The notes below the pieces were generated by a model. It saw nothing but the letters and a program-made list of their open reading frames with translations, searched no databases and was not told the origin of the DNA. A DNA stretch of 39,964 nucleotides from assembly GCA_009840595.1 (NCBI GenBank), contig VXNK01000078.1, forward strand, positions 1 to 39,964, read 5' to 3'. This DNA is from Rhodospirillaceae bacterium. Its GTDB lineage: Bacteria; Pseudomonadota; Alphaproteobacteria; Bin65. Numbering within the stretch: the stretch's first letter is position 1; each line of letters begins with the position of its first letter. Made by a program: the position numbers and the translations under genes. Below are positions 31,663-38,585 of this stretch, piece after piece.

Positions 31663-33684
31663 CTATCTCGGCATGGATCCCAGACCGGACCTCAGACGCC
31701 GGGCGGTCTCGAAACCCGACGAGGCCGGCGGCCCGGCGCCGGAGCCGCTGTGAACGTCTTCGGACAGGGACACGACCGGTTTCTTCGGGGCGGTGGACAT
31801 TTCCAGGCCGTAGGCCAGAAACCAAATCAGGACGACGCCGAGGCCCCACCAGAGGATGCGCCACGCCCAGAGCGACGGCATCGCGAAGTCCCAGCCGTCG
31901 TAGCCGGCATCCGGCGCGCCGAAAAGATAATTGCCGATGACGCCGCCCGGCCCGGCGCCGAAAAACAGCCACACCGCGACCAGAATCCACGCGAAGGTCT
32001 TTACGCCGCGGGCGCCGGCCCTCGGCGCCGCTTGGTCCTGCAATACGTCGTGAAACTTCTGCCGGTGCAGCCGGCCGGCGCTGTCCTGGGTCATGGCCGA
32101 AGCGATGACGCAGATCGTCAGGTTGAAGAACATGCCCCAGCCCGCCGAGTGAATGGTCCAGGGCCAGCGGCCCCAGGGCAGGGTGCCGCCCGTCAGCGTC
32201 TGTCCGATGCTCTCCGTCAGGACCACCGCGATAATGCCTGCGCCCAGGCCGTAGAGCGCACCCTGGCGCGTGATCCAGGGGAACCATGTGGCGCCGAGCA
32301 GGGTTGGCCAAAGCTGAAAGGCGACCGGCAGGGCCAGCGCGCCGAGTTCGATCAGCGTGCTCCGGTCATAAGTTGCCAGCGAAAGGGCCAGGCCGGTAAC
32401 GATGAGGATGGCGATGCGGGCGAACAGTTTCTGCCCGCCATGGGTGGCGCCGGGTCTGAGAAACCGGCGGAACACGTCGCGGCTGAGCATTGTGCCGGAC
32501 GCTGCCAGATGGACCGCGCCGGTCGCCTGCAGGGCGACCAGGCCGCAGACGGCGAGCAGCGCGGCGAGCCAGGGCAACGCCTCGGTCACCGAATTGATGT
32601 AATACGGAACGAGCGCCGCCTGCCTGCCGCCGGACAGGTCGGGCAGAATCTGTGCGACCGCGAGGCCGGCCTCGGTGACGGCCTTGTTCGCGCCGAGGAA
32701 CAGCGCGCCGGCCCCTTGGATGACCGAGAACACGAGGACAAGCGCACCGACTGCCGTGGCCGACGCCCAGACCTGCTGCGCCGCAAAGGGCCGGGGCGTT
32801 TCGCTGGAAAAGGCCCAGATAGAGAAGGTCGGCGCCGCCAGCACGCCGAGCAGGGCGAACATGAAGCTGAGGCACATGACGCCGGTCCAGAGGCCGCCGA
32901 CCGGCGTTTCCTTGCCCAGGCCCGCAGTCCATTGCGCCACGCCGGACAGGGCGAACAGGCCATTGTAGTCGCCGCCGCCCAGGCCGCGCGTCGTGCCCAG
33001 GCCGCCGATCCGGGTCGCCGCCAGGTCTGCCAGCTTGCGGTTGAGAACCTCGAACCCGCCGACATGGTCGAGCGCGATGAGGCCGAGGGCGACGATGCCC
33101 ATCGCCATCAGAATGCCCTGCAGCACGGCGACATTGGCGATGCCGGCAATCCCGCCGGCGGTTACATAGACGACGAGAACCAGGGCGAGGCCCCACATCG
33201 CCATGTCGCGCGACACATACCCGTCGCTGACCACGCTGATCAGGAAACCGGAACCGCCGAGCAGCAGGCCGGTAAACGGAATGGCGAACAGCAGCGCGAT
33301 GGCCAGGACGAGCAGCCGGAGCGCCTCGCTGCCGTAATAGTCTGCGAGCATTTCGCCGGGGGTGAGGTAGCCGAAGCGCTTGCTCAGCGCCCATTGCCGC
33401 TTCAGCAGAACCGCGCCGGACAGCGGGATGGCGATCGCGCCGACGGCGGCGAAGGCATAGGGGAAACCGTCATTGAGGACGAGGCCGGGATGGCCGATGA
33501 AATACCATCCGCCGAACGACGCGGTCGTTACCGCCATGACGAACAGCCAGATCGGCAGCCGCCGGCCGGCGACGAAATAGTCGCTCGCCGTCGCCGCGCG
33601 GCGACCGCAGCGCGCGCCCCAGAAGATGCAATATCCCCAGTACAGGATCAGGAAAATAAAGAGCCAGACGATCTTTTCCGACAA
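31663..33684 (-). CDS. Sodium/solute symporter (SSS family)
   Basis: 673-residue polytopic transporter of the sodium:solute symporter family with about 13-15 hydrophobic segments. SDYFVAGRRLPIWLFVMAVTTASFGGW at the N-terminus (two adjoining pieces) carries the typical FLAGR-like loop and Na site region; LTPGEMLADYYG and GGIAGIANVAVLQG match the core. Longer than the 450-550 usual for the family, with an extra C-terminal part (about 540-673) containing two more helices and a Ser/Gly/Pro-rich tail. The start is TTG at 33684, preceded by GAGGG with 8 bases spacing; no ATG or GTG fits better. It follows the LacI-family regulator by 39 bases and is probably co-transcribed, so it may bring in the same or a related solute. 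Confidence 0.9.
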   Translation of the reverse strand: MSEKIVWLFIFLILYWGYCIFWGARCGRRAATASDYFVAGRRLPIWLFVMAVTTASFGGWYFIGHPGLVLNDGFPYAFAAVGAIAIPLSGAVLLKRQWALSKRFGYLTPGEMLADYYGSEALRLLVLAIALLFAIPFTGLLLGGSGFLISVVSDGYVSRDMAMWGLALVLVVYVTAGGIAGIANVAVLQGILMAMGIVALGLIALDHVGGFEVLNRKLADLAATRIGGLGTTRGLGGGDYNGLFALSGVAQWTAGLGKETPVGGLWTGVMCLSFMFALLGVLAAPTFSIWAFSSETPRPFAAQQVWASATAVGALVLVFSVIQGAGALFLGANKAVTEAGLAVAQILPDLSGGRQAALVPYYINSVTEALPWLAALLAVCGLVALQATGAVHLAASGTMLSRDVFRRFLRPGATHGGQKLFARIAILIVTGLALSLATYDRSTLIELGALALPVAFQLWPTLLGATWFPWITRQGALYGLGAGIIAVVLTESIGQTLTGGTLPWGRWPWTIHSAGWGMFFNLTICVIASAMTQDSAGRLHRQKFHDVLQDQAAPRAGARGVKTFAWILVAVWLFFGAGPGGVIGNYLFGAPDAGYDGWDFAMPSLWAWRILWWGLGVVLIWFLAYGLEMSTAPKKPVVSLSEDVHSGSGAGPPASSGFETARRLRSGLGSMPR

Positions 33685-33723
33685 GGGATTGCCCTCGATC
33701 CAGCAGCACCCGGGGCCGGGTTT

Positions 33724-34800
33724 CTACGGTTTGTCCGGCAGGGTCGCGGTGTCCTTGCCGTCCGGCAGCGGCCGGGTCGACTTTCGAACGATGATATCGC
33801 CCTTGATCTGCCAGGCGACCTTCTCGCTCTCCGCCCCGATCGATATTTCCTCGATCAGCCTCACCGTCGCTTCGATCATCCTGTCGAGGGGCTGGGAATA
33901 GGTCGTCAGGGAGTGCGAAGGCCAGGCCGCCATCTCGATGTTGTCGAGGCCGGCGACGGACACATCCTCCGGAACCCGGAGGCCGAATTCGGTGCGCAGC
34001 GCCTCGATGCAGCCCAGCGCGATAATATCGCTGGCGCAGAAGACCGCATCGGGGCGGGGGCGCCTGTTCATCAACCGCATCGCAGCACTGTAACCGGCCT
34101 CGTAGGAAAAGGAATATCCTTCCTCGCGCCAGACGTCGGAAAGGCCACGCTCGATGCATCGGTCGCGAAATCCGCGCCAGCGGTCGAGGGTGGTCGAAGC
34201 ATTCTGGAAGCCTGCGATGTAGGCCAGGCGGCGGCAGCCCGTATCGATGAAATGGTCGGCAATCATGCCGCCGCCGTGGGCGTTGTCGCAGATGACGTAG
34301 AAGGTGGAGGAATCCGGATCCCGCCGGTTGAAGTAGATCAGCTTGGTTCCGGCCCGCTCAGCCACTTCCTGGGCCCGCGAGGAGACCGTCACCGCCATGA
34401 CGATGACGAATTCGGGCTGATAGCTGATCGCAAGCGGCAGGATGTCGTCCGGCGTTTTGCCGAACGGAACCGTAAACAGCATCAGGTGCCATCCGGCCTC
34501 GCGCAGCGCCTCGCTCAGCCCGCGGAGCGCTTCGGGATAGAAGGGATTCTCGAGATGAGAAACGATGATGCCGACGATCCGGCTCTTCTGCGTAATCAGG
34601 CTCTGCGCATAGGGATTGGGCCGGTAGCCGAGCTGGTCGGCATAGTCCAGAATCCGGCTCCGCGTCTCCTGTGCAATCACGGCATCCTTGTTGAAGGCGC
34701 GCGAGATCGTCGAGATGGACACGTCCAGATCTTCGGCGAGGCGCTTGGCGTTGATGCGCTTGCCGGGCCGATCGGTTTTGCCGGCAGGTTTCGGGTCCAT
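33724..34800 (-). CDS. LacI-family transcriptional repressor
   Basis: 358-residue LacI/GalR regulator. The N-terminal helix-turn-helix and hinge are INAKRLAEDLDVSISTISRA then LGYRPNPYAQSLITQKSRIVG; the body is a periplasmic-binding-protein-like ligand domain (SHLENPFYPEALRGLSEALREA, FNRRDPDSSTFYVICDN, VFCASDIIALGCIEAL, VSVAGLDNIEMAAW). ATG at 34800 was preferred to a TTG nine bases upstream. Divergent from the ABC importer at 35091, with tandem LacI-type operators in between; the ligand is probably the imported sugar or polyol. It leads the SSS symporter gene on its own strand. Confidence 0.92.
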   Translation of the reverse strand: MDPKPAGKTDRPGKRINAKRLAEDLDVSISTISRAFNKDAVIAQETRSRILDYADQLGYRPNPYAQSLITQKSRIVGIIVSHLENPFYPEALRGLSEALREAGWHLMLFTVPFGKTPDDILPLAISYQPEFVIVMAVTVSSRAQEVAERAGTKLIYFNRRDPDSSTFYVICDNAHGGGMIADHFIDTGCRRLAYIAGFQNASTTLDRWRGFRDRCIERGLSDVWREEGYSFSYEAGYSAAMRLMNRRPRPDAVFCASDIIALGCIEALRTEFGLRVPEDVSVAGLDNIEMAAWPSHSLTTYSQPLDRMIEATVRLIEEISIGAESEKVAWQIKGDIIVRKSTRPLPDGKDTATLPDKP

Positions 34801-34914
34801 CGGCGGCAAATTTCCTCGAAGTGCAGCATCGGGCGGCCCGGCGCGAGACGTTGCTGCCGGCCCGCTTCGCAGGCGTTATGCCAGTTTGCAAATCTCCGCC
34901 AAATCCAAAAATAA

Positions 34915-34965
34915 TGCAAACGATTGCTGCAAACGATTGCAGCCGGCTTTTTTTCGGTCTAGTCT
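34915..34965 (+). promoter_or_regulatory. Tandem LacI-type operators and promoter of the ABC importer
   Basis: GCAAACGATTGC (a palindromic LacI-family site, cf. TGCAAACGNTTGCA) occurs at 34916-34927 and again at 34929-34940, 13 bases apart. A candidate promoter, TTGCAG (34937-34942), 17 bases, TAGTCT (34960-34965), overlaps the second site, so a bound repressor would block the -35. The remaining leader to the ATG at 35091 is about 120 bases. Confidence 0.8.
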
Positions 34966-35090
34966 GCCGGTGTTCTGACGTCGCTTCCGCTTGCGCGCAA
35001 TCGCGTCACCCCGACCGCGCCGGGCGACAGCGGCCGAGGGCGCCGTTCCGCCGGGAACGCGCATCCATTCCAAGCAACCGGGAGGAAAAG

Positions 35091-36269
35091 ATGAGACACT
35101 TGGCCAAGCTGGGGGTTCTGCTGGGGGCGCTGCTGCTGCTGCCGGGCCACGCGATCGCCGAGGGCGTGGACGAACTGCCGAAGGAAATCCAGGAAAAACT
35201 GTATTCGAAAAACATGCTGGACCCGATGCAGCCGATCGGGCCGAGCGCCTACCGCAACTGGAAATCGCCGAAGAAGCCGCCGTGGACGATCGGCTACGCC
35301 AGTTCCTATGCCGGCAACACCTGGCGCGCGGGCGTGATGGACCGGCTGGTCCAGAAGCTGATCGCCAAATGGCAGAAGCTGGGCCTGCTCAAGGAGGTCC
35401 TCGTCACCCAGTCGAACTTGAACGACGCGCTGCAGATCCAGCAGATGCGCCAGCTCGTCGACCGCGGCGTCGATGCGCTGATCGTCTGCTGCTCGAACCC
35501 GACCGCCCTGAACGCGACGGTGAAATACGCCTTCGACAAGGGCATTCCGACCTTTTCCTTCGTCGGCTACCTGACCTCGCCCTATTCGATCAACTCGTCG
35601 TCCAACTACCAGTTGGCCGGCCACCGGATGGGCACCTGGATGGCGAAGGAGCTCGGCGGCAAGGGTAACGTCCTGGTCGTCGAGGGCATTCCGGGGACGT
35701 CCGGTTCCGATTCCCAGGACCGCGGCATCAAGGCCGGCCTTGCCGAACATCCCGGCATCAAGGTCGTCGGCAGCATCGCGGGCATGTGGACCGACCAGGT
35801 CGCCCAGGCCGAGGTGCAGAAGTGGCTCGCCACGAATCCGGGCAAGCTGGACGGCATCGTCGTGCAGTCGGCGGCCGAAATGGGCGTGCTGCGCGCGTTG
35901 CAGCAGTCGGGCCGCAAGATGATTCCGGTGACGATCGGCGGCGAACTCGGCGCCATCTGCTACTGGCGCAAGAATATCGACTATATCAGCTCGGCCTATC
36001 ACGTCTGGCCGCCGGGCGACGATTTCGAGCTGATCTGGAACATCATGATGCGGACGCTGCAGGGTCAGGGTCCGAAGCTGCAGTCCATCCTCGTCGACGT
36101 GATTCCGTTCGGCAAGGACGACGTCAAGAAGATGATGGGCACGGACTGCGACGAGAACAACAAGCTCTGGGCCCATGTCGGCATCGAAAAGTGGGGCGGA
36201 AAGAAGTTCCTGGACAACTTCTTCCTGCGTCCTGCCGATCCGGAGAAATATAAGGCGTCGATGCACTAG
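35091..36269 (+). CDS. Periplasmic sugar-type ABC substrate-binding protein
   Basis: 392-residue binding protein of the ribose/LacI-like class (Peripla_BP_4). Signal peptide MRHLAKLGVLLGALLLLPGHAIA; the mature part begins with an unusual ~40-residue leader (EGVDELPKEIQEKLYSKN and on) before the first strand WTIGYASSYAGNTWRAGV. Typical elements: VDRGVDALIVCCSNPTALN, KGIPTFSFVG, GKGNVLVVEGIPGTSGSDSQ and DGIVVQSAAEMGVLRALQ. A strong GGAGG precedes the ATG. It lies downstream of the LacI-type operators and is followed by a stable hairpin before the ATPase gene. Ligand not predictable; sugars or polyols are usual. Confidence 0.93.
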   Translation: MRHLAKLGVLLGALLLLPGHAIAEGVDELPKEIQEKLYSKNMLDPMQPIGPSAYRNWKSPKKPPWTIGYASSYAGNTWRAGVMDRLVQKLIAKWQKLGLLKEVLVTQSNLNDALQIQQMRQLVDRGVDALIVCCSNPTALNATVKYAFDKGIPTFSFVGYLTSPYSINSSSNYQLAGHRMGTWMAKELGGKGNVLVVEGIPGTSGSDSQDRGIKAGLAEHPGIKVVGSIAGMWTDQVAQAEVQKWLATNPGKLDGIVVQSAAEMGVLRALQQSGRKMIPVTIGGELGAICYWRKNIDYISSAYHVWPPGDDFELIWNIMMRTLQGQGPKLQSILVDVIPFGKDDVKKMMGTDCDENNKLWAHVGIEKWGGKKFLDNFFLRPADPEKYKASMH

Positions 36270-36285
36270 ACGCCGTACTATCGCA

Positions 36286-36313
36286 GGCCGGAGCCGTTGC
36301 TGCGGCTCCGGCC
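36286..36313 (+). terminator. Strong hairpin after the binding-protein gene
   Basis: GGCCGGAGCCG, loop TTGCTG, CGGCTCCGGCC: an 11-bp perfect stem directly after the binding-protein stop, without a T-run. In binding-protein operons such a hairpin protects the upstream message and lowers downstream expression, giving more binding protein than ATPase and permease. Partial terminator or RNA-stability element. Confidence 0.7.
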
Positions 36314-36331
36314 GAGCGGTAGGGCAGGGTT

Positions 36332-38134
36332 TTGGACAACGCAGCGTCGCCATTGGACCGCCCGACGGGTGATGCCTCCGGCGCCGTATCGGCGAACGGG
36401 GGGTCGTCGCGCGACGCTATATCCGTTGTCGACATGCACAAGGCGTTCGGCGTCACCAGGGCGCTGGACGGATGCAGCTTCAGCGCCCGCCTGGGCGAGA
36501 TCCATGCCGTCGTGGGCGGAAACGGTTGCGGCAAGAGCACCCTGGCCAAGGTCATGTCCGGCGTTCAGATCCCGGACAGCGGCCAGCTTGCGATTCTGGG
36601 CCACACGCCCCGATCGCCGCTCGAAGCGCGGCGGGCCGGAATCGCCACCGTGTTTCAGGAAGTTCTCGTTGCCGACGAATGCTCGGTCGTCGACAACCTG
36701 TTCGTCGGCGCAGACGGGCTGTGGTCGAAGACGCGCTCGTCCCGCGAGAAATACGAAACCGCCGACGCCCTCATGCGGGAACTGACCGGGGTCGAGATCG
36801 ATCCCGATATTCTGGTCGGCGGCCTGCCGCTCAGCATCAAGCAGTGGATCACCATCGGGCGCGCCCTGCTGACCGAACCCAGGGTACTCATCCTGGACGA
36901 ATCCTCGGCCGCACTCGACCTGGATTCGACCGAGCGGCTGTTCGGCAAGATGCGCGAACTGCGCGACCGGGGATGCGCCGTCATTATCGTGACGCACCGG
37001 ATCGCCGAACTGATCCGGATCAGCGACAGGGCCACGGTGATGCGCGACGGCCGGGACGTCGGTGTGCTCGAAAAGGGCGAGATCACCGAACGGAACCTGC
37101 TGGAGCTGATGACCGGCGAGCGGGACTTCGCCGAAGCGCATCACGGCCAGGAGGCGCACCGGGCGCTCAGCGATGAAATCGTCATGCGCGGCGCCGGACT
37201 GCGCCTGTGGGAAGACGGCGAGAGCTTTGCCTTCGACCTGAAACGCGGGGAAATTCTCGGTGTGGCCGGTCTGGACGGCCAGGGGCAGGATGAGTTCGTC
37301 CGCGCCCTGGCCGGAGTCGAACCGGCTCTGGAGGGGCTTCCGGAGGCGCGCGACGAGGCCCGCGGCTTCGTCCCGGTCGAGGATCTCGACAGAGCGGAAG
37401 CGTGCCGGATTTACTATGTCTCCGGCGACCGAAAACGCGAAGGCATTTTCCCGAATCTCAGCATTTTCGAGAACCTGCTGTTCCCGCTCTACCGCAAGAA
37501 TACCCAGAAGGGCGGGCTCGGGATCATCGACTGGGCCGATCTGGCGAGCGTGTTTTCCTGGTTCGTCGATCGGCTGTCGATCAAGATCGGCCACCGCTCG
37601 AATCTGATCACATCGCTCAGCGGCGGCAATCAGCAAAAGGTGCTGATCGGCCGTTCCTTCGCCATGCAGCCGAACATTCTCGTGCTGAACGATCCGGCGC
37701 GCGGCGTCGACGTTCAGACCAAGCGGGAACTCTACAATCACCTGCGCGAATACGCCTCGCGCGACAATTCCATAATCTTCCTGTCGAGCGAACTGGAGGA
37801 ATTCATCGGGTTGTGCGGCCGCGTCGTGGTGTTCCGCCACGGCAGCATCTACGACAGTTTCATCGACGACGAGATCGATCCGGACAGGATCCTGGAGGCG
37901 ATGTTCGGCCAGACCGAGGGCGGCGGCGCGCATCGCCACCGCCACGACGGCGGCGAGGCCCGTGCGGCTGCGGAAATCTACGATTTCGAGGAGAAGAAGC
38001 GGGCGCGCAAGCCGCGGGTGCGCATCGGGCCGATCAAGATTGTCGAGACGGACCCGGAGACCGGCGAGACCGGCAGGGCGGCGCCGAAAGCGGCGTCGGG
38101 CGACCGGGTCAAGGCAGTCTTCTTCGATGACTAG
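36332..38134 (+). CDS. Ribose-type ABC importer ATPase with two NBDs and a motif-bearing C-tail
   Basis: 600-residue RbsA/MglA-like double ATPase (family usual about 500). NBD1: Walker A GGNGCGKST at 62-70, VFQEVLVADE Q-loop, degenerate signature LPLSIKQWITIG, Walker B VLILDESSA, H-loop VTHR. NBD2: Walker A-like GLDGQGQDEF lacks GKST, as is usual for RbsA, signature LSGGNQQKVLIGRS is good, but Walker B is VLVLNDPARG, with Asp to Asn and Glu to Asp changes, so NBD2 may not hydrolyse ATP. There are 30 extra N-terminal residues and a charged C-tail of about 75 (526-600): HRHRHD, then motif-like EIYDFEE (548-554), GPIKIVETD (566-574) and VKAVFFDD (593-600), resembling the repeats of the next gene. 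Start TTG 36332, with AGGGCAGGG upstream. Confidence 0.9.
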   Translation: MDNAASPLDRPTGDASGAVSANGGSSRDAISVVDMHKAFGVTRALDGCSFSARLGEIHAVVGGNGCGKSTLAKVMSGVQIPDSGQLAILGHTPRSPLEARRAGIATVFQEVLVADECSVVDNLFVGADGLWSKTRSSREKYETADALMRELTGVEIDPDILVGGLPLSIKQWITIGRALLTEPRVLILDESSAALDLDSTERLFGKMRELRDRGCAVIIVTHRIAELIRISDRATVMRDGRDVGVLEKGEITERNLLELMTGERDFAEAHHGQEAHRALSDEIVMRGAGLRLWEDGESFAFDLKRGEILGVAGLDGQGQDEFVRALAGVEPALEGLPEARDEARGFVPVEDLDRAEACRIYYVSGDRKREGIFPNLSIFENLLFPLYRKNTQKGGLGIIDWADLASVFSWFVDRLSIKIGHRSNLITSLSGGNQQKVLIGRSFAMQPNILVLNDPARGVDVQTKRELYNHLREYASRDNSIIFLSSELEEFIGLCGRVVVFRHGSIYDSFIDDEIDPDRILEAMFGQTEGGGAHRHRHDGGEARAAAEIYDFEEKKRARKPRVRIGPIKIVETDPETGETGRAAPKAASGDRVKAVFFDD

Positions 38135-38189
38135 GGACTGCGGCGGATACGCTTCGGGGGCGGAAGCCGGATGAGGAAGGACGAGCGCG

Positions 38190-38525
38190 ATGGCGCGTGA
38201 CGGAATCAAGATCGTCGAGTTCGACCGGGATGGCGACGGGCCGTCGGCCGCCCGTTCCGATGCAAACACGGGCATGAAAATTATCGAGTTCGATAACGAC
38301 CGGGAGGACGGCCGCAAGACCGTTGCGTCGGCGCAGGACCTCGGCCCCATCAAGATCGTGGAGTTCGACGACGACGGTCCTGCCGAGCGGCCGTCTTCCG
38401 CTTCCGGCGCGCCGCAGGCCGCTGCGAAACCGATCAAGATCAGGGATTTCGGCGCCGAAGCCGAGACAGCCGGCAAAGGCGCGAGCGGCGGCGGGCGACA
38501 TATCAAGATCATGGAGTTCGACTGA
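38190..38525 (+). CDS. Small protein of five IKIVEFD-type repeats
   Basis: 111-residue protein, no signal peptide, no membrane segment, acidic and Gly/Ala/Ser-rich. Five copies of the motif [IM]-K-I-x-[ED]-F-[DG] at residues 6-12 (IKIVEFD), 29-35 (MKIIEFD), 54-60 (IKIVEFD), 82-88 (IKIRDFG) and 105-111 (IKIMEFD), the last ending at the C-terminus. Intervals are 22-28 residues of presumably disordered linker. The motif also occurs in the ATPase C-tail encoded just upstream (IKIVETD at 568-574, plus two weaker copies). A good Shine-Dalgarno (GAGGAAGGA) precedes the ATG. Placed between ATPase and permease of one operon, it is probably a cytoplasmic accessory. I do not recognise a named family and assign no function. 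Confidence 0.85.
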   Translation: MARDGIKIVEFDRDGDGPSAARSDANTGMKIIEFDNDREDGRKTVASAQDLGPIKIVEFDDDGPAERPSSASGAPQAAAKPIKIRDFGAEAETAGKGASGGGRHIKIMEFD

Positions 38526-38585
38526 TGAACCGGCAGGCGGACATCCGTTCCTCTGCGATCTGCGGATCCCGGTGAGGAAACCGGC

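Noticed and set aside
31750..34914. Plus-strand open frame of 1054 codons
   Set aside because: Lies opposite the SSS symporter and LacI genes, both with clear family motifs; its translation is low-complexity and charged.
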